Shown: positions 12,608-24,738 of the stretch, one piece after another | Numbering within the stretch: the first letter of the stretch is position 1 | Layout: each line of letters starts with the position of its first letter | Source: Vitrella brassicaformis | Lineage: Eukaryota > Sar > Vitrellaceae | Reading direction: 5' to 3' | Assembly (NCBI GenBank): GCA_001179505.1 | Contig: CDMY01000387.1 | Span: forward strand, 1-64,000 | DNA length: 64,000 nt | Position numbers and translations under genes: made by a program | The notes under the pieces: generated by a model | The model's input: only the letters and a program-made list of their open reading frames with translations | What the model was told of the DNA's origin: nothing | Database searches by the model: none

Positions 12608-14876
12608 TCACATGACCACCGCACGGGCGCGCAGGGACCGGCGCTCAGTGGGGCACGCCTCGAGCGCAGCGGGATCGAAGCTCGCCGGCAGCAGCACGCC
12701 CGAGATGACATGCACGATGCCGTTCTTGGCCTTCACGTCGGCTTTGATCACGGGGATGTCGTTGACCAGGACAGTCCCGTTCTCAACCTTGACATTAACG
12801 TCCTCTTCGAGGGCAGTGGTGGCAGCCAGGGGAGCGGCATCGATGATGCTCTTCGAGTCGATGGCCTTGCCAGCCACCACGTGAAAGAGGAGGATGTTCT
12901 TCAGGATGGCCACGTTGGCAGGAGTGCACAGCAGCTGGTCCAGCACACCCGCGGGCAGAGCGGCGAACGCCTGCAACGTGCAACGAACGAAGACAGCGGA
13001 GAAACGATGTTGTAACGGCCGCCATGCTCGCCTTTGCAGGTTAATTGTCTCACCTCATTGGTAGGTGCGAAGACGGTGAACGGACCCTCACTCTTGAGTG
13101 TCTCGACGAGCTCAGCGGCCTTGACGGCGGCGACGAGAGTGCTCAAGGCCTCGGTGGCCATGGCTGTCTCAACGATGTCCTTCTTGGGCTCGCCTGCCAC
13201 ACCACCAGTCTTGCCCGGATACTTGGGGCCAAGGCGGCGCTGCACACACAAAGGGACACCGAAGACAGACAGATGAGACAATCCCTCCTTCATCGACCCT
13301 TGGCCTCTTCTTCGCATGCTCACCCTGAGCTCGGGCGGGATGAGCACGTTGTTGATGATGTGGACGATACCGTTGGACGCCTTGACGTCGGGCGTCACCA
13401 CGCGCGCCTGTCCGTTTAGCAGCAAATTGGCGCCCTCGGCGCTGGCCGTCACGTTCTGGCCCTCGACAGTGCTGGCGGTGATGCTGCCCTCAGTGGCGCT
13501 CTCGATCTGCGCGGCGATGGCCTCGGAGGGCAGCTCGGCTGGCACCACGTGGTAGGTCAGGATCTTGGTCAGCACCTCAGTGTCGGCCACGATCTCATCG
13601 ATGCCCTCAACAGCAGCGAACGCCTGCACAACCACACACAGCACACGCAGGACATGACGATGGATCGCTACGTGAGCAAACTGCATGGTGGACTGACCTC
13701 GTTGGTGGGTGCGAAGACGGTGAAGGGGCCATCGCCCTTGAGGGTGTCGACAAGGTTGGCGGCCTGGAGGGCAGTGACGAGGGTGCTCAGATTCTCGGTG
13801 CCGGTGGCAATCTCGACGATGTCCTGCTCGGCCTCGGCAGCTGGCGCATCAGCAGCAGGGGCGGAAGGGGGAAGGTCAGCACCGACGGAGCCCTCTTGTG
13901 CTGGAGCCGGCGCAGCGGCACCACCGGATGACATCGAGGGGGCAGACATCGCAGCCGTGGAGGTGCCATAACAGCTGGACCCGGCCTGGAGCTTCTGCAG
14001 TACACAAACACCAAACACATCAGGACGGCATCCTTCCAACCACGTTCCGATGCATCAGTGTGACGATCATCATCCTTACGCGGCGCGTCTCAGGCGGCAG
14101 GAGGACCGTGTCGATGACGTGCACGATGCCGTTGGAGGCCTCCACATCGGGGATCACGACCTTCGCCTCGTTGATGGCGATGGCTTCGCCCTCCAGAGTC
14201 GCCGTCACGTTGGCGCCCTGCACTGTCGCCGCGCTAATGCCCTCGCCCTCGGGGGCACTCTGGAGAGAGGTCAGGAGGTCGGATGAGGGAATGGCGCTGG
14301 GGATGACGTGGTAGGTGAGGATGGCGGTGAGCGTCTCAGTGTTGTTCAGGATCTCATCCAAACCCTCCACGGCAGCGAATGCCTGCGGACACAGAGACAT
14401 GACACGAGTGGACGGGCGTCGAGACGTTCAGTCAGTGGACAGGGGAGTGTGTGTCTCACCTCGTTGGTGGGAGCGAAGACAGTGAAGGGACCCTCGCCCT
14501 TGAGAGTGTCCACCAGACCGGCGGCCTGAACGGCTGTCACAAGGGTGCTCAGTTCCTGCAGACATACACCAGAGCACAGGCGGGGAGCGACGCATGCCCC
14601 CCCACGATCACATGCAGTGGTCTATGTACCGGGGTGGCCATGGCAGTCTCAACGATGTCCTTCTCGGCCGCTGCGACACCTGAGAGAACGGCAGACACAC
14701 AGATCTCGCATCATCCCTCCTTCCGGCATGAAGCGACGCATGTATCACCCACCTGCAGGTGCGTCGGCTGCCTCGGATGCGGGAGCTGCGGCGGCTTCGT
14801 TTGCCGCACCCATATCTCCGGCGCCATTGACCAGACCGACAGCGAGGAGAGCGAGTGCAAGAGTCTTGAACACCAT
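12608..14876 (-). CDS. Secreted protein with three fasciclin (FAS1) domains
   Basis: Eight exons, minus strand: 14876-14753, 14679-14630, 14555-14460, 14382-14080, 13994-13698, 13623-13324, 13239-13054, 12970-12608; 572 residues and every junction is in phase. Residues 1-19 form a signal peptide (hydrophobic [15 protein letters not shown]). Three FAS1 domains follow at roughly 46-185, 240-385 and 402-555. Each has the H1-like box [12 protein letters not shown], a YHV segment and the H2-like box NGIVHVI. FAS1 proteins act in the cell wall, matrix or surface adhesion. No C-terminal membrane anchor is evident (ends [10 protein letters not shown]), so it is probably soluble or wall-bound. Linkers are Ala/Glu/Pro rich. 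Each domain is split by an intron at the same codon boundary, which shows tandem duplication of a two-exon unit. Confidence 0.92.
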
Positions 14877-15018
14877 CGTTGATGCGTGTGACAGATGCGT
14901 GTGACAGATCTAAGGGTCGAAAAAGCGTGTCGTGCCGGGGGAATGCAGCAGACGTGAGGGAAGGACTGGAGAGATGGAAATAGAGCCGTTAGATGGACTC
15001 TGACCAGCACTGATTCTA

Positions 15019-15026
15019 AGCTCGCA
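15019..15026 (-). promoter_or_regulatory. TGCGAGCT promoter motif upstream of the fasciclin gene
   Basis: Exact 8-mer (TGCGAGCT on the coding strand), 143 bases before the fasciclin start and before the end of the next gene. Confidence 0.5.
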
Positions 15027-15098
15027 GAGTGTCTTAGGGTTTGGGTTTCAAGGGTTTGGGTTTCAAACCCTTGAAAGGACGTCAATACCAGCACGTCC

Positions 15099-16673
15099 CT
15101 AGCCAGTTTGCCCTGTCCTCTCCGTCTCCCTCCTCTCAACAATCATCTTGACAGCCGCATGCACGTCGTGGGACACTATGTGTGCCGGGTCATCGGGATC
15201 GTTATCCTCGCCGCTGAACACACCCGTCCTCACCAGCACTGACGTCCACGGCAGCCCGGCACGATTTGCACCTCTCACGTCGGCTCTGACGGCATTGATG
15301 AAACAGACAAACAAACCAACCATCAGGCACATCTTTGCCCGTTTAAGTGCGTGTATGCGTCGGCTGGTTGCTTTACTTGGGGTTGTCTCCGATGGCATAG
15401 ATGCGGTCGAAGGTGACATTGTCAGCGGCTGGCAGCGACCGAATGCGCCGTACCTCTGCCTCCAGGATGCGCGTGGCGTACCTGTACACCACTGCATTCG
15501 GCTTGCTGATACATATGAAACGACCCACCACGAATGAGAGCATACGTGCAGCTTGCGTCTATCTGCACCCGGCAGGCCAGCTCACCCATAGTATGTGACG
15601 GGCAGCGGCCGGCCGTGCAGCTTCTCGAATAAGTGCTCAAGCGCTGTAGTGAATGCACCCTGCCCAAACCTACCTGACACACACCAACTCATGGCATGGC
15701 GACGGATGGGGTGACTATTTGACTGGCTGGCTCGCCAGTACCTGGGCGTGTGGTGTGCCGCAGAATAGAGAAAGTCGGGGTTGGAGGCGTACAGATGAGG
15801 GCTGTGCTCCTCGCCGGCCGCCAGCGAGCCAGACAGAATGTCGCACAACACCTGTGCTTCCAGCGCCCAATCCTGGGGGTCATGCAGGATCACCACAGCC
15901 TCCGGCAGCGGCCTGAACAGACGAAAAGAGGCAAAGCCGACCGCGTCCATGCACCATCACCCGTCCGTGGCTCACCCCTTCGGTCTCGTCTCCACTTTGC
16001 GGTAGGGATAAAGGTTAGGCCACTCCTGCTTATACACACACAACCCACATGCAGCCACACTTCGGTGGCTGCTGCAGTCAGATTTCTGATCTCTTGTCCG
16101 ACCGCACCTGCAGGAAGTCCTGCGGTGTGATGATGTCGCTAAAGCCACACGATTTGGCGACGTCGAGAAAGCGCTTGGATCCCACCACCATGACCCGACG
16201 GTCTGTGTAGCGCTGCGCCACTTCCCTCATCGGCGTGTGGCTCATCTGGACCTGACCGACACCCAGACAGACACCTGCATCGATGCATCCACCCACCGAT
16301 CCTATCTGCCTCTATCTATCATACCTACCTGATCAGGCGAGACCTCTGTGTCCAGGAGTGTCGTCAGCTCCTCTGCCTTGTTGCTCTCCGTAATGCCGCC
16401 GCCGTTGGTCAAGAAGGTGAAAGGCAGGTCCCCATCTCTCAGCAGCTTCAGGGCCTCCTTGGCCCCCTGCAGCGCTTTCTTGCCTCTCACAAGCACGCCA
16501 TCGATGTCGAACTGAATGCATGCACACACACAGAACAGAATCACACTGCGCCAGATGAAGATCTGGGCGTGCCTTCACTCACCACGACAGCTGCCTTTTC
16601 TCGATGCGTCGATGGTGCGTCACGGCTTGCTGCTGTAGTGGAGAGATGCCGCCGATGCAGCGATGCGCTGCAT
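15099..16673 (-). CDS. HAD-superfamily phosphatase, HDHD5/CECR5-like
   Basis: Exons on the minus strand: a first exon ending at 16584 (5' end unresolved), then 16511-16329, 16251-16108, 16025-15976, 15912-15742, 15669-15586, 15505-15377, 15285-15099. All listed junctions keep frame. Seen: AVVFDIDGVL, the HAD motif I with the nucleophile Asp; FLTNGG, motif II; GKPNAVVY with the motif III Lys; and AIGDNPKADVRGAN, motif IV. The layout matches the class IIA HAD proteins of the CECR5 (HDHD5) group, some of which are mitochondrial. The substrate is unknown. The start is a problem: the frame leading into FDIDGVL is open for about 100 bases upstream but has no ATG; an ATG at 16673 is in another frame, so a small extra exon or different join is needed. 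Confidence 0.82.
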
Positions 16674-16822
16674 ACCAGGCCTCTCCTCACGCCTGAAGCA
16701 GGCACGAACCGAGAGAAACGCTTTCAAATTGGTTCTTTCTTTCGCCTTTGTCCTTCTCTGCTGTTGCTCACCTTGGACGCTGCGCATCAAAGAGCTCTCG
16801 TCTTCCTTTTCTCGCCGCCACT

Positions 16823-16830
16823 TGCGAGCT
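16823..16830 (+). promoter_or_regulatory. TGCGAGCT promoter motif between HAD and S1-fusion genes
   Basis: Exact 8-mer in the gap of roughly 280 bases between divergent coding starts, 123 bases before the S1-fusion ATG. Confidence 0.5.
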
Positions 16831-16952
16831 ACGGATCGGGATATTGCAGATCTGATGAGGCAACACCTTAGTTAAGGAGCCAATGTGTAGCTGCTGCAGC
16901 CAGGGAGGTCACTGATCACAGATCTGCTTCAATCCTCTCCTGTCGTCTGGCA

Positions 16953-19900
16953 ATGAGGTCATCGATGCGGCAGTCAGTCGCACCATCGAGGAGGACCGAT
17001 GACGGCACTGCAGCAGCAAGATCCCGGCCTCTCTCAGCCTTTTCCACTCATCCACCCACTTCAACAAGGACGGCTCTTCTGTCGGTGCTGCTATTCGCCA
17101 CCTCGGCATCTGCATTCCGCCCTCTCCCCAGCCCCTCCATACGCCCTCTATCGCCGCCTCATCTGAGATCAGCATCAGCTCTCCGGGCGGCCGTGGCATC
17201 TCCCGAGCGGAAAACTGTTGTCACACAGAAGCAGCCGGCGAGCAGCCAGCCAGCTAAGGCTGAGCTGAGGAAGGCGTGTCGTCAGGTGGTCGAGCAGCAC
17301 AAGGATGGGGCTTTCTTTGAGGCCAAGGTGCGCATGGTGACGGAGTTTGGTGCGTGGTTGGATTGTGGCGCCGGCATGCCTGGGTTCCTGCACGTCCACG
17401 AGATGGCCTATGGGTTTGAGGCAGAGATGGGCGAGAAGGTGAAGCCTGGCGACACTCTCAAGGTGCGACTCATGGACGTCATCGAAACAGGTACATAAAA
17501 CCACAGAGAGAGACAGCGCCATGCACTGAGTATGATGGGTGGGTTGTTTCTCTTGTCTATCCCTGTCCGTCAAGAGTCCCGCATTTTGCTGACTATGCTG
17601 CCGTCGGCTGATCCGGAGCCGCTGCTGCAGCCACTGCTGGAGTCGGTCCCACCTGACATGTTCTTCAACGGCACTGTCGTGGCCACCACAGACTCTGGCG
17701 CCTTCATCAAACTGACCCTTCCACCACCACCACCGCTGAAGGCGGACGATGCCACTATGGCTGCTGACGCTGGACCCACGCCGCCCCCTCTCCCCGATAA
17801 GCCGATTGACATCGTTGGCTTTGCTCAGTACGGCGATCTGACCGGCTTGCAGCTGCAGCCAAAGGGAGAGCAGGGTGACAAGACTGATGACGTGATTGTG
17901 GCCATCGATGAGGCGGGGACAGCTCACAAGGGGCAGAGCGGTGGGCCGCTGAGGCTGGCTGATGTGGGAGAGGCCTATTCTGTGGGCCAGGAGGTGTCTG
18001 TGCGGGTCAAGTACGTGGAGCCGCGGCGGCGAGTGTACCTGTCGTGCTACCCTCCCATGTATGACGCCACCTTTGATCCCGTGCTGAGCGGGCAGGTGTT
18101 GCTGCAGCGGGCCAACGCCATGGGGGGCGGTGGCGGGGGTAAGGTGAAGGAGCGGCCCTTCATTATCGCGTCACCCTTCCGCAGCGACACCATGGTCATC
18201 AAGGCACCGACGGCTCTCAACCAGGCCGCCAAGCTCGACAAGGAAACCCTCGTGGGTTTCCTAAAGCTGGTCAGTCTAGTGAGTGGACACACACACACAC
18301 ACACACGCACAGGCAAAGGTGACCACCCAGATGTGTGTGTGTGGATGCAGAGGCTTCCGTACTTTTTGCAAGTCCGCTACGGCCTGACTCAGGACCCCTT
18401 TGACGTCCAGCGTTGGCCATCATACCCCACCCTCCTCTCCGCCTTCCAGCACTGGACGCACGTGCAGTCCACCGCCGCTTCCGCACTATCGAGCCCCCAG
18501 CAGCCCACAGGAGGCACGCCGACCACCATGGCGTCCATTGTGAGCCCTGCTGAGGGGGGCTCCACGGCTCCGGTGGACCTGTCTCGCGCCCGTCCTCCGT
18601 TGCCGCAGTACATGCCGTCCATCATCGTGGGCAGTGGGCGGATGGCGCAGGCGTTGCGCAAGTGGGGTCGTGAGGGTCGTTATGTCGACGAGAACTACTC
18701 GATCCACGGTGTGGATGTGACGGTGCCGATGGAGACCTACCAGGACGCGTCAAGGAAGGGCCTCCACCCCGCCAATGCGCTGCAGGCCGGACAGGGACCC
18801 ATCTACGTACGTAGACCAACCATTCAGCTAGGAAAGGGGACACACTGACAGACAGACACATTGATTGAACGCTGTGCTGTGGATAGGTCTGCGTGACTCC
18901 CGACGATGTGGAGAAGGTCATCCTCGCCACACCGCCACACAGGAGGCAAGACCTGGTCAGTCGGAATCACCTCGCTCATCCACACACACCACACCCCCCG
19001 GTATAGATCTGATTGTGTTGATGTGCCTGCCCATGTGCCAGGTGTTCACGCAGATCGGTATGATCTACCCTTTGCTGGAGAAGTACGGCCTGCAGGACGC
19101 CACGCAGTTGTTGCCGTACGTCATTCTCGGCCGACACGGAGAGATCGCACTCGACGTCACCACCGAACTCAACCCTGGTCAGACAGACATTGTGGACGTG
19201 CAGCTCACAGGAGCCGATGAATGCATTCACTTGACGTATCGACGTGTGCTGTGTGTGTCAGATGGCATCACGTTGGTGACTGGCAAGTGGGCTGAGAAGT
19301 TCTGCGAGCGCCTCAACGTCGGCGGCATGTACTGCAGGGTACCTACCTACACAGGCAGCTAGCTGTCAATGCGTCTTTCGTCCATGGGCCAATGCAATGC
19401 ATCTGTCTGTCTGTCTGCCTGCCTGTCTGCAGGTGACGGATCGCGGCGAGTACATGGAGCGGATGGTCGAGAACGTCGTCTGGCTCAGCTCAATCATACC
19501 CGTAGGCCCATCCCATCGAGAGCCATAACCCACCCATCTGGATGGATGTTGGTCTATCTCTCTGTGTTTCGTTTCGGCCCCATAGGTTGGTGTGAAGCAT
19601 GGCGGCATCACCGTCGGCGAGGTCATCGCAGAACACCAACGTATGTGTGTGAATCAAACACCCACGCAAGGCGCCTTCGCACAGCACACCTGTCGTCTGC
19701 CCGTATTGCATGTCTGATCTGCCTGCAGTGGAGGTGGAGGATCTGATGGAAGAGCTCATGGCCGGCGCCAAGACCGCTCTCAACGTCAGAAATGACGCCA
19801 GGTGGAAGGAGAGGCTATTCGACTACGCCAGGGCGGTGGCTGCGTTCCCGACGACGTTTCAAGAGTTTGAGTATCGCAATGGCTGGTTTTGGGGCATGTC

Positions 19901-21121
19901 AAGGACGGCAATCAAGAGAGGCGAGGCCGACCCGCTGCCGCAACACACCAAACTCATGCTGGTGAGTGACTTACTTACATGCCACAACCCCACTCACAAG
20001 GGCATCTCCTTCTCTCTCGCCATAAGGATTTGGGAATCCCTGAGGTCCTCAAGGAGATCGAAGCCATGGAAACGGTCAGTCAGGAAGCACCAACGCCCAC
20101 ACACACATTGACCAGACTAATCCACCCTTGCCGCTTCCCTCCCTCATTGTCTGCAGGCCGATGCCGACAGCAGCAGCGCTGTCCCCGCCACTGATGCGTC
20201 TGACGAGGAGGGGCAAATATATGAAGACGAGGGCCCTGAGGTGTGGGAGCGGCCACGAGTGGCTCCCAAGCCAGGGATCACGCCACCAGAGGAGACGAAA
20301 TACGTCGTCAGGCCCACACTTCCACCAGAGGAGCGACAGAGGAGGCGGGAGGAGGCACGGTACGCACGCAACGCACGATGGTCCTTTGGCTATTGTTGAA
20401 TCTATTCGATGCATCCTCTTTTCCATGCAGTCGCGCGGCCGCTACTGCTCGTGAGGAGGAGGAGGCTCTTCAGGCATTCTACGCCGAGCTGACGGCCGAG
20501 CTTCAAAGGCAGAGTGACGGCGATGCGAGTGAAGACGAGCTGCTGTGGAGAAAACAAGCTCTCGAACTGCTGAGAAACGCACGAATCACGACGGTAGGTA
20601 CGCAGACAGACAGAGCGGGAGAAGAGAAATGTCCACACACACGGCTCCCCCCTTCATCTATGCGCCATGCGTGTGGTGTGGCTTCCCATTCATTCATCAT
20701 CACATCAGGGCGATGACGTTGAGCTGTCGTCTCCCGGTTCTCTCCCCCGCGGCATAGCCGACGACCCCTCACGGCCGGCAGGGGATGCGCCCGGCCCCGG
20801 TAAGGGCCAGTCGCGTCCGTTGCGTGACATGGAGGTGACAGTCGAGGAGGAGAGGCGGCGGGAGGAGAGACGCGAGCTGCGGAGGGAGGTGGAGAAGGAC
20901 AAGGACATGGTCCCCACATTCAACTTCGCGCCCGCAGACTACATCTCGGAGGAACAGGTATGTATGCAGCATTGTGCATGGTCATGGGCTGACTGACCGA
21001 TGTGTCTGTGTGCGTGGGTGTGTGGGTGCAGTTGCGGTTTTGGCAGCGGCAGATGCAGGCGAGGTCTGGGATGCCGCGACCGCCGCCTGCAAAAGCAGCG
21101 GCGGCACAGCCAGACAGCTGA
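16953..21121 (+). CDS. Plastid-targeted S1-domain protein fused to a Rossmann-like (ketopantoate-reductase-like) region
   Basis: Fourteen exons: 16953-17490, 17575-18278, 18351-18806, 18887-18955, 19042-19177, 19262-19338, 19433-19501, 19586-19640, 19729-19961, 20027-20074, 20157-20359, 20431-20593, 20709-20957, 21032-21121; about 1029 residues, all in phase (exon 2 could end nine bases earlier). Residues 40-54 are a hydrophobic signal core ending ATSASA, followed by Phe 55 and a Pro/Ser/Arg-rich stretch: a bipartite plastid leader. S1 RNA-binding folds lie at about 119-192 (FGAWLDCG, GFLHVHEM) and, more divergent, 215-365. From about 500 comes VGSGRMAQAL, then LVFTQIGMIYPLLE, VTGKWAEKF and HGGITVGEV, a dinucleotide-fold-like region known to me from algal proteins of unknown function. 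The last 250 residues are charged and probably coiled. Likely a plastid RNA or translation protein; the second half's role is unknown. Confidence 0.82.
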
Positions 21122-21799
21122 GTGAGCTAGGGGGTCGGTCATATGTGCCTGAATGCCAGCACTGATCGAGGCAATGTGTCTGTATTTGTGGGATGGCGAG
21201 CTGTGCAAACGGTTTGATGGATGGACGGACCGTGGCTTTGGTACTGCGTGCGTCACTTGTGGCTGTCCAGAAATGCATGGACACGGCCGGCCGGCCATTG
21301 CGAGAGGTGCAAACCGATGAAGCTGTGCCTGGGGGATTGGTCCGACCCTCACGACACAGACAAGCATTGCAGGCATGTCAGCCAAAGGGGCGTTGTCAGC
21401 CATGAATCAGTCGGCAGCTACTTAAGTCAATCCCCGCCAGCCAGTCACACACACCTACACACACGCGCGCACGCAATTCACTGACTGCACAAACCATCGA
21501 TGTCACCAGACTGGATTGAAGCCCCTCTCTCCCTCCTCATGTCTGTATGTCTGAGTGCTAAGTCCCTCTCTGCCCCCTCCCCGTCTGTCTGTCTGTCTGT
21601 CCGCTCACAACACACTCGCCGAAGATGATATCTATGTATGCCGCCCACTGCGGTGCCCACCCCTCTCCCTCTCCCTCCCGCATCTCTGCCATGTCCGCCA
21701 TCCATTCGCCATCCCCCTTGGCTCACTGGCCCGGCCCTCCGCCTCCCTGCTGCTGCTGGCTGCCGTGTGGGTGGCCTGCCGGCGGGAACGGCAACGCAC
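21122..21799. other. Intergenic between convergent genes
   Basis: Nearly 700 bases of 3' flanking sequence with a CA/CG run (about 21447-21472) and a CTGT run (about 21585-21602). No gene seen. Confidence 0.55.
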
Positions 21800-22809
21800 T
21801 CAAAGGCAGGGCAGATTCCCCACTGGCTGCTCGTGAGGCCACCGTGGCGGCTGTGTCGTCATCGGCACCACCGCCACCTGATGTGGATGGGGCGGTGAGG
21901 CAGCCACACTGCGATGGCCAGGAGGCGGATAGACGAACGCTGCCGGTGGCGGCGAGAAGGGTGGTGGGTAGGGATGCGGATAGGGGGGTGGGTATGCGGG
22001 CAACCGGGGTGCCAACTGGGGTGTCAAGGGGGCTGGGGCGACGTGTGGCGATGAGTGAGGAGCCAAACCATGAGAGCCGACAGGCGGCCCAACCTGACGG
22101 CTCATTATATTTGGGTGTCATCATGCTGGCTCATTATATTTGGGTGTGCTGTGCTTACGGGAGGGATGGATGCGTGTGTATGAGGGAGGCGGGTGACGTG
22201 ACGGCCCACTTGACTTGATGGTCCAGGCATATCTGCGGCCACGACAGGTGGCTGGATGTCGGTGTGCGAAGCACTCTCCGCCTGCACACAGTGACAAAGA
22301 GAGGTGTTGTGAGGACAGCAAACATCCCAAACACCACCTATCTTTGGGTACTGTACCTGCCGTCGCCCTGGCCCATCCCTGCCTGCCGTGGCAGCTATGG
22401 CTTCCTCCCTCGATAGCCCCATCTCTTCCTCTGCGTGCACAGGCAAGGACATGACATGGCATTGGTATGGCGACGCACAAGCGCGGGTGACTTGCTATAT
22501 GTTGCCCACCCAGAAGGGGATTGTAGCGGGGATAGCGTCCTGTGGGCCGGCTGGGCCGTCTGCCCATGACGGAAATGAACCAACCGGTCCTCGAGAACTG
22601 CACTCCACATGGACAGCGGGCAGACATGGCTTCAGTGCTGACTGTAAGACGTCATTGCTTCCATCTGTGTCCTCTCACCAGCCGCTCGTCTTGAGACTCT
22701 CCCTCCGCTCCTGACGCACTCGCACCTGCCCCGACGGCCTCGGAAGCACTAACAGCATGAGGTCCTCCCGATACGGCAGCCCCCGCGTTCGCCGCGTCAA
22801 CCAACACAT

Positions 22810-22840
<31 letters not shown>

Positions 22841-23391
22841 GGCCTCACGGCCCCGCTCTGTGTCGGTAGGCGGCTCCGCTGCTGGCTCGTAAGGTGGCTG
22901 AATGGACACATTCAGGCAGTGGACAGATACGTTGAACTATGGCGGACAGCCGTGGTGTGTTGGCCATACCTGACTTGACGAAGACGAAACAGCGCCACCA
23001 GCAGCAGCCGTTGCGCCAGTCGACGAAGCGCCATACAATGCCAAACGCACCTGCTGTCCTTCCGACACGTCAGACCCAGGATACCTCCCCTGCCGAATCA
23101 TCATCTGCAACTCCTCTGTATGCACACAGGCAGACGAACGGCAGGTTGGCTAAGAGATGACGATGTGTGTGGCTGCTATTGCCTACCATGAAGTGGGTCG
23201 TGCTGGTCTTCATCTACTTGGTGGCGGCGATGGTCCCTGGCAGGATCAGCAAGGGCCTGGCGAGTGGCCGCGTCAGCAGGAGCTGCAACAACAAACGACA
23301 CCAATGAGAGAGAGGCTCGGTGCGACCGAACCATTTAGAGCTCACCAGGTCCTGCGCTACGGTGGGTGCCGCTGCTGCTGTTGTTATCCAT
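21800..23391 (-). CDS. Low-complexity, probably disordered protein of unknown function
   Basis: Minus-strand gene starting at the ATG at 23391 (MDNNSSSG). Exon 1 ends at 23346. Further exons that join in frame are about 23280-23190, 23116-22971, 22905-22680 and 22640-22510; then two or three small exons (about 22450-22340, 22280-22225) whose exact ends I could not fix; and a last exon, about 22098-21800. There is no recognisable domain. Parts are rich in Ala (a run of about eight Ala from GCT repeats near 22810-22835), Ser, and near the C terminus Pro/Tyr/His (YPPPYPHPYPPPF). The C-terminal Pro-Tyr pattern resembles phase-separating or SH3/WW-binding sequences, but this is inference. It diverges from the F-box-like gene. 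Coding status rests on coherent splice joins and composition only. Confidence 0.55.
22808..22834 (+). repeat. Trinucleotide repeat (AGC/CAG) coding for poly-Ala
   Basis: About nine tandem CAG-type triplets; on the minus strand they are GCT codons and give a run of Ala in the disordered protein. Confidence 0.85.
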
Positions 23392-23479
23392 GAATCTCAG
23401 CAGTTTGCCGCCGAGCGACCGAGTCGGCTACAGTACGAGGGCATATCTTGCCAAAAAGGTCCAGAGTTTCCGCTTTCTG

Positions 23480-23487
23480 TGCGAGCT
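23480..23487 (+). promoter_or_regulatory. TGCGAGCT promoter motif between two divergent genes
   Basis: Exact 8-mer almost in the middle of the 183-base gap between the starts at 23391 (-) and 23575 (+). Confidence 0.5.
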
Positions 23488-23574
23488 TTCTTTCAAGAAG
23501 GTCGCTGGCGCCAGCCCAGGGTCAAGCAACAGATTGACGGTTCCTTCCGCGCTTTCATCGCATTTCCGCGTTCC

Positions 23575-24707
23575 ATGAGCAAGATGGATGGACAGGTACG
23601 TGAGATGCCCCAATGCGGATGCTTGGATGATGCCAGCGCGTTTCTTGGGCTCTGACTCATCCAATCGACGGCTTCGCTGATGCAGGGCGGCGGGCGACAG
23701 GAGCTGCGTGATGTCTATGAGCAGCTGCGGTGGGTAAAGGCACAGCTGCCGAGTGAGGGAGGGAGTGCACATGGCTGCAGTGGTTCACGGGACGGAGGGA
23801 GGGACACGGGTGAGTGGATGGTTTGTTTGCAGCTGGCAGGGCACATCGACCGACTGGATGCTGTCCTCAACTTTTATCCCACTGTCTGGGTATGTATGTT
23901 TGTTTGTAAGAGTGCACTCACGGTACAGATCACCCGTCCTAGCACACTGTCATCTGTCTGTGTGTCAGCAACTCGATCCGCCGCCTCTTCCCTCGTTGCC
24001 TCTGCAGCTCAGGTGCGGTCTCACAGGCTTACGCTCCTCCCTCAAAGTCCTCCTCGACCACAATGAGTTGATAGCTAAGAAACTCACCGTCGACGAGGAG
24101 CGTCCACGGCTGGCTCATCCGCAATTGAACACGCTCCTGATGTATCTACCTGCACAGCACAGGAAAAACACTGACTGACACATGTCCAACCATCACCTTG
24201 GTCGTGTGTGCTTGGTGTATTGTGTGTGCAGCACGAGGTTGGAGAAGGCGCGCGATGAGCGTCTGAGGCTGGAGGGGGAGGTGGTGGGTCGGTGTGGCGG
24301 GTGGCCGATGGGCTCCTACGGCATCTACTGGCAGCGAGCATCGGCTCCAGATTCCGACTCACCAGCAGCAGCAGCAGCAGCAGTGGCAGCAGCGGAGAGC
24401 GGTGACAGTGGCAATGGCGATGTCGACCTCAGCTCTACAGAGGGCAAGGGCGAGGCTCAGCCCACGCCACCCATCCCCATCGCAGCTGCATCACCTCCAG
24501 ACCTCAAGTTCATCCAGGAAATCAGGAAACAGGTCAGCACATTGGCTGGCCCGTGGGCTGCCCTTTCCAGTCAATGCAATGTTTCTTGCTTCGTCAGATG
24601 TCCATGCAGCTGCTGCAGGCGGAGAGGCTGCTGGGCGACCCTCTTCGATTCATTGTAGGCAACACAGACACACACACACCAGCACACAGGAAGCTCATTC
24701 ATCGTCT

Positions 24708-24738
<31 letters not shown>

